Positions 47,548 through 56,797 of a DNA stretch of 64,000 nucleotides are shown here, piece after piece. The stretch comes from Candidatus Zixiibacteriota bacterium (GTDB taxonomy: Bacteria; Zixibacteria; MSB-5A5; GN15; JACZUZ01). The notes under the pieces are model-generated. The model did not search any database, was not told the DNA's origin, and saw nothing but the letters and a program-made list of their open reading frames with translations. The stretch's first letter is position 1. Each line of letters begins with the position of its first letter. The stretch covers positions 186,001 to 250,000 of the forward strand of contig JAJRPM010000013.1 in the NCBI GenBank assembly GCA_024280775.1. Reading direction: 5' to 3'. Made by a program: the position numbers and the translations under genes.

Positions 47548-47925
47548 CTATTCACTGTACAAAGCCGAGACTGCTCCAGCGGGATCTTCGATAATGCAGA
47601 ACTTCCCGGTATCTCCGTAATTGCGGGGGCCGTCGATTATTTTCCCTCCAAGCTTGACACAGACTTCTGAGCTTTCAATGACGTTGGCCACAGTAATGTA
47701 GATTATCCACTTGGACGGAATCTTAGAGTTACCTCCACGTTTATGGCAAATTCCCGCAACAGGATTCTCGTCTTCTTCGGGATGCATACAATGATCATTG
47801 TAATCCCCCATCGACACCGGACTACTTTGCCAGCCGGTTACTTTTTCATAGAACTCACTAATCTCCTCTGCGTTATCAACTGTCAAGTCCATCCAGCCAA
47901 TAGTCCCAATCTTCGAGTCAGCCAT
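47548..47925 (-). CDS. VOC/glyoxalase-fold protein
   Basis: The start at 47925 follows GGAGAAAAGAGT and gives 125 residues; the longer frame to 48141 is a spurious extension. The protein begins IGWMDLTVDNAEEISEFYEKVTGW, a typical first VOC module, and ends with CIIEDPAGAVSALY. VOC proteins include glyoxalases, dioxygenases and resistance proteins; the activity cannot be assigned. Metal ligands are not complete enough to call an enzyme. It is divergent from the LysE-like gene. Confidence 0.85.
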   Translation of the reverse strand: MADSKIGTIGWMDLTVDNAEEISEFYEKVTGWQSSPVSMGDYNDHCMHPEEDENPVAGICHKRGGNSKIPSKWIIYITVANVIESSEVCVKLGGKIIDGPRNYGDTGKFCIIEDPAGAVSALYSE

Positions 47926-48046
47926 ACTCTTTTCTCCATTCTTGCTGTGATAATGCTTATTAGTCTGAAACTGGCGCATATTTGAAGCGCCTGCTATATT
48001 GTCAGCGGAAGTCTGTTCTTGGTAAGAATATACACTACAATATCTG

Positions 48047-48634
48047 ATGAACCTATTTGAGATTTTCGGAAATTCATTTCTAGTTGGACTCTCTGGCGCT
48101 CTGATGCCCGGGCCGCTATTGGTAGTGGCCCTGGCGCGCACTCCTGGCTATGGAGCTAAAACCGGACCGGTAGTGATTATTGGCCATGCAATTGTTGAAC
48201 TGGTAACTGTCGCGGCTCTTTCGCTCGGCCTTGCGGCGATAGTCGGAAAACAACCTGCGGTTGCAAGAATTATTGCCGTAGTCGGTGGTGTCGCTCTGCT
48301 ATGGATGTCTGTGACCATGTTACGGGAAATCCGTCGCGGTATCAAAGCTCCCTCAAGTGCAACCAATGCAGAGAATGTCAGCGCCAGTGTTCCGGCTCTG
48401 ATAAAGGAAGGCATGGTCGCCACAATTTCAAATCCCTATTGGTTTGTGTGGTGGGCGACAGTTGGTTCGGCGTTGTTAGTTACATCCTTGAAAGCAGGAG
48501 CTATTGGCGCCCCGGTGTTCTACTTCGGACATATTCTTTCAGATTTGGTGTGGTATTCGACAGTTACAATTGTAGTCTGGCAGGGCAAAAATCTATTTTC
48601 CGGCAAACGCTATCATTATCTAATTGGCTCCTGA
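48047..48634 (+). pseudogene. LysE/RhtB-type exporter interrupted by an in-frame TGA
   Basis: The open frame of 195 residues has the LysE outline: SFLVGLSGALMPGPLLVVALART with the conserved GPLL motif, then helices to YWFVWWATVGSALLV and FGHILSDLVWYSTVTI. It stops at a TGA (48632-48634) just after SGKRYHYLIGS. The same frame continues after the stop for 23 codons as ALFLIWLAGWFIYQGLTG before a TGA at 48704, which is the expected final LysE helix. So the gene appears truncated by one nonsense codon. Family members export amino acids or similar compounds. The remaining five helices may still be partly functional, so 'broken' is likely but not certain. Confidence 0.7.
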
Positions 48635-48757
48635 GCTCTGTTCTTGATTTGGCTTGCCGGATGGTTTATCTATCAGGGTCTGACAGGCGCAATTCAGCTC
48701 AGCTGAGTCCAGAAATTCTCCCGCGATTTTTCGCAAGTAAGAAATGAGGTTGTTATT

Positions 48758-51700
48758 GTGAGTCATCGAAACAGAGTCACTTGTTTTGTCACCACTCGTT
48801 TTGTCACCACTGGATTTGTCACATTCGTCTCTCCTTTGGCGCTAGTGACAGCTCTACTTTTCTCACAGACAGCGCTAGCGCAGATTCGGGGCTTTAACAC
48901 TTCCTCCTCTCGCAGTGGCGCATACTGGCAACAGCAAGTTGATTATCAAATCGATGTGACGCTGGCTGATGATGGTCGCACAATAACCGGCTCCGAAATA
49001 ATTTTCTACACCAACAACTCCCCTGACACACTACACAAATTATACCTGAAAGCCTTTCCCAACAGCGCGCGTAAAGGCTCGTTGATGGACAAGCGGAATC
49101 GGGAGCTGGAAGACTACAAGCTGGCCTACGCGGATTCTAGCCAATGGGGATATTTGCGAATCAGTGACGTCACAGGACGAGGCGGCAAAGAATTAGCTGC
49201 GACTCTTGACGGAACAATCTATGAAATCACTTTGCAGGCCCCAATCGTTCCGGGCGCCACTGCCAGAGTGAATCTCAACTTTGAAACTCGTTTGCCTGTC
49301 GGTGTTGGTGATAGACACCACTTAATCGCCGGGCAAAGCAAGGCGGCCTATTGGTATCCACAGGTTTGTGTTTATGACCGTAAGATGGGCTGGGTGAATT
49401 CACAATATCTTGGCAGGGGTGAGTGTTACGGCGACTTCGGCGATTTCACTGTCACAATCACAGCTCCTGAGAATAGAATTGTCGCGGCTACAGGAATACT
49501 GACCAATCGCGCCGAAGTCCTGCCGGATTCATTGCGAGCAAAATTGGACATCTCGCAATTCATCGGCGACGCCGACACTTGGCCAACTTTTGATTTTGAT
49601 AACACCAAAAACAAATCATGGAAATTCTACGCCAAGAAAGTAAATGACTTTGCCTGGGTGGCCTCGCCGGATTTTTGTATTGATGAGCAAACATACAATG
49701 GTGTTCATATCGAAATCTTCCCGCGTCGTTCAAATGCCCAAAATTGGATTAAGGCCAAAGAATATTCAGCGCGTGCGCTGGAAACATTTTCGGAGCTCTA
49801 TGGTGACTATGGCTGGCCGGAGTTGAAAGTTACTGACAGCTATGACGGCATGGAATATCCGATGCTTACCTTCTGTGGTGGCGGTGATCCCTCACCGCAT
49901 TTTCCGCTGCTAATCTATCATGAAATCGGCCACTTTTGGTTTATGGGGCTAGTCGGCTCCAATCAGGTCGACCGTCCGTTTCTGGATGAAGGATTCACTA
50001 CCATGGCTGAAATTGTGGCGATGGAAAAATATCACGGGCGAAAAGGTAACAACATTAGCTTTGCGGGGAATTGGTTCAAAGAAAAATTCTATCCGCTGGA
50101 TGAAGACCGTGATGCGCGCGGTTACCGGATTTATCTGGACTGGGTGCGCTCAGGTTATGACTTGCCGATGATTATTTCCTCAGATTACGCCGGCGAATAT
50201 TGGGCCTATCGCAATAGCTCGTATTACAAGCCGGTAGTGATGCACTTTTCATTGCGCGCAATCTACGGAGACCAATTGTATTTCAACGCTATGCGCTACT
50301 ACGCTCGCAAGTGGTTCTATAAGCATCCTTATGAGGATGATTTTGTTGAGTCTTTCTCTGGTGTGGTGGGCGAGCGACTTGATGATTACTTCGAGCAATG
50401 GCTAACCTCGCGGCGGAAAATTGACTACAAATACGAATCACACAAACGTATCGAAGGTGACACCTATAAAATAACGCTCTCAAAACCCGGCGACTTTGTC
50501 ACACCGATTGATATTGCCTTTATAAACAAAGCAGGTGACACCACATTTTACACTGTCAACCCGGAAGGTCATCACTATGTCAAATCCAACTACAATGACG
50601 GCGGAACCTGGCGGCAATATCGCCAGCCTTCTAATGAATACGAATTCGAAGCCACCGTCCCCGGCGGAATCAGCAAAGCTGTAGTTGACCCCTACAATCT
50701 CCTGCCGGATGTAAACCGTCTCAACAATGAATCGGGATTCCTGCCGCCGATTGAAACCCGCGTCGATGCAATGTTTTTCGATGTGCCCTCAATGCACAAA
50801 TACTCCCTGCGCCTGCGCCCCGACCTATGGTACGACCAACCCAACGGCCTAATAGTAGGCGGCCACGCGCAAGGCAGTTATATCAAAACTGATTACAAAT
50901 TCTCGCTCGATGTTGGTGTCGGAACTGAGTCTGGTAAAGCGCGATATGACTTGAAAGTATCACATCCGTTTCGCCCACTCGGTCGACTTGCATTTGTCAA
51001 CTGGCGATCGTTGCGCTCAGACTACCGATTTAGTGTGAAACTTGGCTTGAACAAAGTTTACCGGCCACGTTGGACTGGTTCTGATTACTTCGCATTTGAT
51101 GTAAGTGTCAACGGCCTTTTTTTTGATCACGACGCGCCAGGAACATTGTTCCCATTTCCGGCGACCAACGAAACTACTCCATTCGTCGGAGAAGGTGTTT
51201 GGTCAAGTTTCGACGATAGGTGGGCATCGTTTGATGTAAGATACTTCCGAGAGGGACGTATTGTGAGTTTCTCGATACGACAAAACCGTAGTTATTACAC
51301 TGGACCATACAGTAACAGTTCGGGATTCAGGTCATTAACTAACGATGTCGAAATCAAAATCAACCCGAGTCAAGGCGCCCAAGTTCGCCTCTCAGCTTCT
51401 AGTCTTCTTCAGTCAGGATCTCGAGTCCCGCAACAGTTTCTTGGACATTTGAGTCGTTCAACTCCATTCGAGGCCTACTCTGAGAGCCAAGTCTTTCGCT
51501 CGTCAGGGTCATTCCCAAATAGTTGGAGATCAGATTTCTACCTGGCAGGGTCCGGAGTTCGAGGCTATCAGAACAGATCACTGTACGGAACAGAGAAGCA
51601 TGTATATTCGGCTATCGTTTCCAAGGATAATGTTTTGAGTAACATGGGATTTGCTAAGTTGCCAATAGTGGGAAAATATTTGGCGCGCTTCCGAACTGAG

Positions 51701-51970
51701 GCGTTTGCGCAAATCGGGTCAATAAAGCGATCGAGCAGGGTGTACAATGGGGTCTCAAACAACCTCTTTGAGACCCCATTACAATCCGATATAGATAAAA
51801 CTTATTCCTCCGCAGGAATCTCATTCGCTTCGCCCTCAGTATGGAACGGCCAAAAACTCCGCTTCGATATCCCGCTATATCTCTCTCGCCCGCTTCCGGG
51901 AGAGGACAAATGGGATTTCAGATTCTCAGCGGCGCTGGTGTTGCCGTTGAATACCGAGCGCTGGCCGTAA
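48758..51970 (+). CDS. Exported M1-family metallopeptidase
   Basis: The 1070-residue protein starts at a GTG behind GAGG. A hydrophobic segment ending LLFSQTALAQ is the signal peptide. The N-terminal domain is a beta-saddle, followed by the M1 catalytic domain with HEIGH (388-392), whose third zinc ligand E411 lies 18 residues after H392 (DEGFT). The C-terminal 450 residues are beta-rich and Tyr/Arg-rich, unlike a soluble peptidase, and may form an outer-membrane-associated or barrel-like domain. Substrates would be N-terminal peptides. A perfect 14-bp inverted repeat sits inside the coding region at 51746-51780. Confidence 0.9.
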   Translation: MSHRNRVTCFVTTRFVTTGFVTFVSPLALVTALLFSQTALAQIRGFNTSSSRSGAYWQQQVDYQIDVTLADDGRTITGSEIIFYTNNSPDTLHKLYLKAFPNSARKGSLMDKRNRELEDYKLAYADSSQWGYLRISDVTGRGGKELAATLDGTIYEITLQAPIVPGATARVNLNFETRLPVGVGDRHHLIAGQSKAAYWYPQVCVYDRKMGWVNSQYLGRGECYGDFGDFTVTITAPENRIVAATGILTNRAEVLPDSLRAKLDISQFIGDADTWPTFDFDNTKNKSWKFYAKKVNDFAWVASPDFCIDEQTYNGVHIEIFPRRSNAQNWIKAKEYSARALETFSELYGDYGWPELKVTDSYDGMEYPMLTFCGGGDPSPHFPLLIYHEIGHFWFMGLVGSNQVDRPFLDEGFTTMAEIVAMEKYHGRKGNNISFAGNWFKEKFYPLDEDRDARGYRIYLDWVRSGYDLPMIISSDYAGEYWAYRNSSYYKPVVMHFSLRAIYGDQLYFNAMRYYARKWFYKHPYEDDFVESFSGVVGERLDDYFEQWLTSRRKIDYKYESHKRIEGDTYKITLSKPGDFVTPIDIAFINKAGDTTFYTVNPEGHHYVKSNYNDGGTWRQYRQPSNEYEFEATVPGGISKAVVDPYNLLPDVNRLNNESGFLPPIETRVDAMFFDVPSMHKYSLRLRPDLWYDQPNGLIVGGHAQGSYIKTDYKFSLDVGVGTESGKARYDLKVSHPFRPLGRLAFVNWRSLRSDYRFSVKLGLNKVYRPRWTGSDYFAFDVSVNGLFFDHDAPGTLFPFPATNETTPFVGEGVWSSFDDRWASFDVRYFREGRIVSFSIRQNRSYYTGPYSNSSGFRSLTNDVEIKINPSQGAQVRLSASSLLQSGSRVPQQFLGHLSRSTPFEAYSESQVFRSSGSFPNSWRSDFYLAGSGVRGYQNRSLYGTEKHVYSAIVSKDNVLSNMGFAKLPIVGKYLARFRTEAFAQIGSIKRSSRVYNGVSNNLFETPLQSDIDKTYSSAGISFASPSVWNGQKLRFDIPLYLSRPLPGEDKWDFRFSAALVLPLNTERWP
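51746..51780. repeat. Perfect 14-bp inverted repeat inside the M1 gene
   Basis: AATGGGGTCTCAAA (51746-51759) and TTTGAGACCCCATT (51767-51780) flank a seven-base loop. It is translated as part of NGVSNNLFETPLQ. Confidence 0.85.
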
Positions 51971-51985
51971 ATTATTCTCCCACCA

Positions 51986-52008
51986 GTAGGGGCGGGGTTT
52001 CCCCGCCT
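51986..52008 (+). repeat. REP-like palindrome e
   Basis: GTAGGGGCGGGG followed by TTTCCCCGCC. Confidence 0.7.
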
Positions 52009-52043
52009 TGTCTCAACCTAGACATCAGCTTGGGCAGAACACA

Positions 52044-52066
52044 GGCGCCGAAACGGACGCCCCTAC
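52044..52066 (-). repeat. REP-like palindrome f
   Basis: The minus strand reads GTAGGGGCGTCCG, then TTTCGGCGCC. Confidence 0.65.
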
Positions 52067-52097
52067 GACATCAAACCATTTCAATAATCACTCAAGT

Positions 52098-52121
52098 GTA
52101 GTGGCGGGGCTTGCCCCGCCT
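52098..52121 (+). repeat. REP-like palindrome g
   Basis: GTAGTGGCGGGGCTTGCC then CCGCC. Confidence 0.7.
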
Positions 52122-52156
52122 TCTCTGCATTGGCGATACACTTCGTTTCGGCCAAC

Positions 52157-52181
52157 AAGGCGCCCCAAGGGACGCCACTAC
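52157..52181 (-). repeat. REP-like palindrome h
   Basis: The minus strand reads GTAGTGGCGTCCCTTGGGGC; homologous to palindrome a including its flank. Confidence 0.7.
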
Positions 52182-52210
52182 GAATTGTACCTGATGCATT
52201 CATCCAGAAT

Positions 52211-52234
52211 GGCACAGCGCGCTGTGCCCTTACC
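52211..52234 (-). repeat. REP-like palindrome i
   Basis: GGCACAGCGCGCTGTGCC is a perfect 18-base palindrome; on the minus strand it is preceded by GTAAG. Confidence 0.65.
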
Positions 52235-52302
52235 GGCGAAAAATCTGAATTATTTCGGTGACGGCGCCTGCCACTTTGGCTCTGACATATTATACTGTTC
52301 TC

Positions 52303-55300
52303 ATGAAGTCCGCCGAGTTTGTCCACTTACATACACACAGTCAGTATTCGCTCCTTGATGGGGCGTGTAAGCTTGATGATGTTATTGCTATTGCCAAAGA
52401 GCGTAAGATGCCGGCTTTGGCGATTACTGATCATGGGAATATGTTCGGGGCAGTTGAGTTCTATCAGAAAGCGCTCAAAGCGGGGATAAAGCCTATCATC
52501 GGCATTGAGGCCTATGTTTCAGCCGGGCCGATGACTGTTAAGAAGCCCCATGAAAAATATCCCGACGGCGGGTTTCATCTGGTTTTGCTGGCCAAGAATC
52601 AGGTTGGCTATCAAAACCTGATAAAAATTGCCTCAGCTGGTTATCTCGAAGGTTTCTACCATCGCCCGCGGGTGGACAAGGACTATTTGCGCGCGCATAG
52701 TGAGGGTTTGATTGCCACCTCCGCCTGTCCACAGGGTGAGGTCAACTGGAATTTGCTACGCGGCTACTACGACGATGCGCTAAAAGCCGCTAATACATAC
52801 AGCGAGATATTTGGTCCCGACAATTTCTTTTTGGAAATGCAAGACCACGGACTGGATATCGAGCAGAAGCTTATCCCCGAGATTGCCAAACTGCATAGCG
52901 AAACCAAGCTACCTTTGGTTTGTAGTAATGACTGTCACTATCTCCGTCAGGAAGACGCCAAGGCGCATGATGCGCTGTTGTGTATCCAAACTGGCAAGTT
53001 GGTTTCTGATACCAAGCGGATGAACTATGACACCGACCAGATTTTTTTCAAATCCCCCAAGGAGATGATTGAGCTTTTCGGTGAGTTTCCTGAGGCCGCC
53101 GAAAATACTTTGCGTATCGCCGAAGCCTGCAATGTCGAATTCGAATTCGGCAAATTATATTTGCCCAAGTTTCCGATTCCAAAACCCTATGTGGACGCAG
53201 ACGAATATCTCCGCGAGCTGACAACCAGAGGCGCCGAAGAGCGCTATGGCGGGAAAATCGATGATGAAGCCAACGTCGCTGTCAAAGAGCGCCTGGACTA
53301 TGAACTAAGTGTCATCAAGCGCCTCGGTTACGCCGGCTACTTTCTAATCACTAAAGATTTTATTGACCATGCGCGCGAAATTGGGGTGCGTGTCGGTCCG
53401 GGACGTGGCTCGGCGGCGGGTTCAATCGTTTCGTATACGCTTAAAATCACCAGCATTGACCCTCTGAAGTATTCGTTGCTCTTTGAGCGCTTTCTCAATC
53501 CCGAACGCGTATCAATGCCTGATATCGATATTGATTTTGCCGATCGCGGTCGGGAAAAAATCATCGAGTATGTAATTGAAAAGTACGGCTCGGACAATGT
53601 CACTCAGATTATCACTTTCGGAACTATGGCAGCGCGTGGCGTATTGCGCGATGTCGGGCGCGTGCTTTCAATTCCCTATAGTGAAGTAGACAAAATCGCC
53701 AAGATGGTGCCATTCGCCACCGATATGACACTTGCGCGCGCACTCAAAGAAAATCCGGATATACAAAAGCTGGCCGACACAGATGAACGAGTGGCGACCC
53801 TGCTGGATTATGGCCAACGACTTGAAGGACTGACACGTCATGCCTCAACCCACGCCGCCGGAGTGGTAATTGCTCCCTCGGCGCTGACTAACTATGTTCC
53901 GCTTTTCAAAGGCTCTAAAGACGAAGTGACAACACAGTTCGATATGAAATGTGTTGAGAAAATTGGTTTGCTGAAAATGGATTTTCTTGGTTTGCGCACT
54001 TTGACAGTGATTGATGATGCGCTGGCAATGATTGAATCCGGGCACGGGAAGAAAGTTGATATAGATAGTGTTCCGCTTGACGATGAAAAAGTGTTCAAAC
54101 TTTTCGGCGCCGGGTTGACCATTGGTGTATTCCAGTTTGAGTCATCAGGTATGCGTGAATACCTGCGCAAACTCAAGCCCGAATCACTTGATGACTTGAT
54201 GTCAATGAATGCGCTCTATCGTCCCGGCTCTCTCGATGCGCGTATCGGCAATAAGAACATGGTTGATGTATACATCGACCGAAAAAAAGACGCTAAGAAT
54301 TTCAAGTATGATCATCCGATTCTCGAAGATGTGCTAAAGAACACCTATGGTGTGATTGTCTTTCAGGAACAGGTTCTGCAAATCGCTAATCGTCTGGCCG
54401 GCTTCTCAATGGGCAAAGCGGATCTATTGCGTAAGGCAATGGGCAAGAAAGACGCCAACCTGATGGCCGAGCAGAAAAAAGAATTTCTGATTGGTTGTGA
54501 AGAGAAAAAAATAAACAAGAAAATCGCGGCAACTGTATTCGATCAAATTGAGAAATTCGCGCGTTATGGATTTAACAAGGCCCACTCGGTTTGCTACGCC
54601 TATGTCGCATATCAGACAGCATTCCTGAAAGCGCACTATCCGCATGAATTCCTCGCGGCGTGTATGACTTCGGAAATCGACTCCTCCGATAGGATAAATA
54701 TCCTGCTGGAAGAATGTCGCCAACTCAAAATCAAAGCCCTGCCGCCGGATGTGAACGAATCGCAATTAGAGTTCACGGTAGTCGACGGAAATATCCGCTT
54801 TGGCCTGCTGGCAATCAAAAATGTTGGCGAAGCGGCGGTCAATGCGATAATTTCTGCAAGAGACTCCGAAGGAAAATTCGCCTCCCTGGCGGATTTCGTC
54901 AGCCGAACACCTACGAAATCACTTAATCGCCGTACATTGGAATCATTGATTCACGCCGGAGCATTAGATAATCTGCCGGGAAATCGCCAGCAAAAAGTCA
55001 CCTCGGTCGAACGTATGCTGGAATTCGGAGCTCGGGTCCAACAGCAATCGGCCTCGCATGACCTTTTCGTCGACTCCAGCGGCGCCACTCAGCGTGCCGA
55101 GCCGGAATTCGCTAATATCGAGGAATATCCCACCACCACCCTGCTTTCACAGGAAAAAGAAACCCTCGGATTCTATGTTTCCGGCCATCCGCTCGATAGA
55201 TATCGCATCATGATAGCCGCTCTAATCTCGGCAAAAATCTCAGATTTGGGCGACTTTGCCGATGGGACCGAAGTCAAAGTTATGGGTATATTCACGACCA

Positions 55301-55797
55301 TTAAAACCACTGCCGATAAGCGTGGTAAACTGATGGCATTTAGCACATTAGAGGACTTTAGCGGTTCTACGGAATTGATATGTTTTTCCGATTGTTATGA
55401 AAAGCATAAGGAAACAATTGTAGCGGGGAAAATGGCTCTAGCTACAGGGCGAGGTTCAACTCGAGAGGGTCAGGCCGCGAAAATCCTCGCCAACGAAGTG
55501 GTTCCGCTGGAAAAAGTTATGGAACGCTTTGACTGCCAACTGGTAATAAAGGTGAATCAAGAATTTGCCGACCCTGATAAGGTGGAGTCGGCCCTGAAGA
55601 TTCTTGAGGAGGCGGGGAATTCAGCTCTGACTGCGCCTCAAAAGCCGTTGCTGATTTCATACCGATTCAACGGCTCTGAGGCGATAATTCGCTCCAAGAA
55701 GTATCGGGTCAACCCCGAAAATGAGTTGATGCAAAAGCTCGGCAAAGCACTTGGTGAGGACGAAGTGTATTTGATTCCTAACACCGCCGGTCGTTAA
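52303..55797 (+). CDS. dnaE: DNA polymerase III alpha subunit
   Basis: The ATG at 52303 begins MKSAEFVHLHTHSQYSLLDG; the upstream start at 52258 only adds an unlikely leader. The 1164-residue protein has an N-terminal PHP domain (about 1-210), the palm with catalytic Asp residues in PDIDIDFAD (about 405-413), fingers and thumb (VGPGRGSAAGSIVSYTL; HAAGVVIAP; YRPGSLDARIG), a helix-hairpin-helix region and a C-terminal OB-fold (VKVMGIFTTIKTTADKRGKL). This is the replicative polymerase. No ribosome site is visible; TATACT (52291-52296) ends six bases before the ATG. Confidence 0.97.
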   Translation: MKSAEFVHLHTHSQYSLLDGACKLDDVIAIAKERKMPALAITDHGNMFGAVEFYQKALKAGIKPIIGIEAYVSAGPMTVKKPHEKYPDGGFHLVLLAKNQVGYQNLIKIASAGYLEGFYHRPRVDKDYLRAHSEGLIATSACPQGEVNWNLLRGYYDDALKAANTYSEIFGPDNFFLEMQDHGLDIEQKLIPEIAKLHSETKLPLVCSNDCHYLRQEDAKAHDALLCIQTGKLVSDTKRMNYDTDQIFFKSPKEMIELFGEFPEAAENTLRIAEACNVEFEFGKLYLPKFPIPKPYVDADEYLRELTTRGAEERYGGKIDDEANVAVKERLDYELSVIKRLGYAGYFLITKDFIDHAREIGVRVGPGRGSAAGSIVSYTLKITSIDPLKYSLLFERFLNPERVSMPDIDIDFADRGREKIIEYVIEKYGSDNVTQIITFGTMAARGVLRDVGRVLSIPYSEVDKIAKMVPFATDMTLARALKENPDIQKLADTDERVATLLDYGQRLEGLTRHASTHAAGVVIAPSALTNYVPLFKGSKDEVTTQFDMKCVEKIGLLKMDFLGLRTLTVIDDALAMIESGHGKKVDIDSVPLDDEKVFKLFGAGLTIGVFQFESSGMREYLRKLKPESLDDLMSMNALYRPGSLDARIGNKNMVDVYIDRKKDAKNFKYDHPILEDVLKNTYGVIVFQEQVLQIANRLAGFSMGKADLLRKAMGKKDANLMAEQKKEFLIGCEEKKINKKIAATVFDQIEKFARYGFNKAHSVCYAYVAYQTAFLKAHYPHEFLAACMTSEIDSSDRINILLEECRQLKIKALPPDVNESQLEFTVVDGNIRFGLLAIKNVGEAAVNAIISARDSEGKFASLADFVSRTPTKSLNRRTLESLIHAGALDNLPGNRQQKVTSVERMLEFGARVQQQSASHDLFVDSSGATQRAEPEFANIEEYPTTTLLSQEKETLGFYVSGHPLDRYRIMIAALISAKISDLGDFADGTEVKVMGIFTTIKTTADKRGKLMAFSTLEDFSGSTELICFSDCYEKHKETIVAGKMALATGRGSTREGQAAKILANEVVPLEKVMERFDCQLVIKVNQEFADPDKVESALKILEEAGNSALTAPQKPLLISYRFNGSEAIIRSKKYRVNPENELMQKLGKALGEDEVYLIPNTAGR

Positions 55798-56162
55798 AAG
55801 TAGTATTGCCGGATTCTATCCAACCGGGGCAGATGAACCACCGATAGATAGATTGACAGCTAACGATATTCGGTGTTTCTTAAGTCGGGCTTTGTTGAAA
55901 GGGCTACCACAGCTCGAGTTTCCGAAACCCGGAACCTACCATAGCTGTATTTAATTAGGACAAATCGATAACGCGTGGGAACGCCATCCCACTTACGATC
56001 GTTCTAATTTGAGAAGCGAGCACATCAAATCCCTCTGCAGTGATGTCTCGCAAGGCCGAAGAATATGCTGGACTCGTATGAGTCAAGATGTCATAGGCAC
56101 AACGAAAAATAACCGGAGATTTTTTGGTTCCATCACCGACCCTTAAGAGAGATAACAGTACC
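55798..56162. other. Non-coding gap after dnaE
   Basis: No supported gene. A 69-residue minus-strand ORF (55955-56164) overlaps the next gene's start and has no ribosome site, so I do not call it. Neither REP-like elements nor a clear terminator are seen. Confidence 0.5.
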
Positions 56163-56755
56163 ATGCAAAGCTCACGAAATATAATCTTGCCTCAATCCGG
56201 CGCCATAGGCGCATCACTAGCGACAGGATTGCTTTTGGCGCTAGTGATACAACTATTCCCAGCCAATGCCGCTCTCGCCGGCTCTGCGCGTGATTCGGTT
56301 GAAGCGCGATCTGCGAAGAAGTCCGGAAACGCCGAAGAGATTACTTGGATGAAATATGAGGACGGAGTCAAACTCGCCAAAGAGCAAGACAAGCAAATCC
56401 TCATCGATTTTTCAACCGCGTGGTGCGGCTATTGCAAAAAATGGATCGTGAGACATTCACCAACACTGGTGTCATCAACTACATAAACGACAATTTCGTC
56501 GCTATCAGAGTTGATGGAGACTCAAAACGCGAATTCGAGATCGACGGTTTCTCAACTACCGAGAAGAAACTTACTTCAGAGATGTTTGGTGTGCGCGGGT
56601 ATCCGACTTTTTGGTTCCTTGAGCCGGATGGATCGAAAATTGGTAAGCAACCCGGCTACCAACCGGCGCAGGGTTTTCTAGAATTGCTTACCTACGTCAA
56701 AGATAAGAAATACCTTGAGCAAGCCGATGGCTCCAGCCAGGGTCAGGGTCAATAG
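56163..56755 (+). pseudogene. Exported thioredoxin-fold protein split by a frameshift at an A6 run
   Basis: The first frame starts at 56163 (or 56124), has a signal peptide (to about residue 40) and runs through ILIDFSTAWCGYCKKW to a stop at 56486. The second frame, from about 56420, carries MDRETFTNTGVINYINDNFVAIRV, the direct continuation of a thioredoxin fold. A -1 shift at AAAAAA (56436-56441) gives CGYCKKMDRETF, as expected for the family, and a 197-residue product with active-site C88/C91. Either a base was lost (mutation or sequencing error) or slippage restores the frame. It would be a periplasmic thiol reductase. A TlpA-like gene follows. Confidence 0.75.
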
Positions 56756-56797
56756 AGGATGAAACAATCTACCGGGAATTACAGGGGACAAAAATCA

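Larger units (their letters stand above)
51971..52302. other. REP-like palindrome cluster before dnaE
   Basis: No gene. Five palindromes of the same style as those near gyrB fill this gap, then the dnaE promoter region. Confidence 0.65.

Noticed and set aside
47383-47670. 95-residue plus-strand ORF overlapping the VOC gene
   Set aside because: Antisense shadow of the VOC gene at its 3' half, with no ribosome site.
47926-48141. N-terminal extension of the VOC protein
   Set aside because: A good ribosome site precedes the ATG at 47925, and the extra 72 residues are unlike any VOC protein and overlap the LysE start region.
55955-56164. 69-residue minus-strand ORF
   Set aside because: No ribosome site, no family match and it overlaps the start of the thioredoxin gene.
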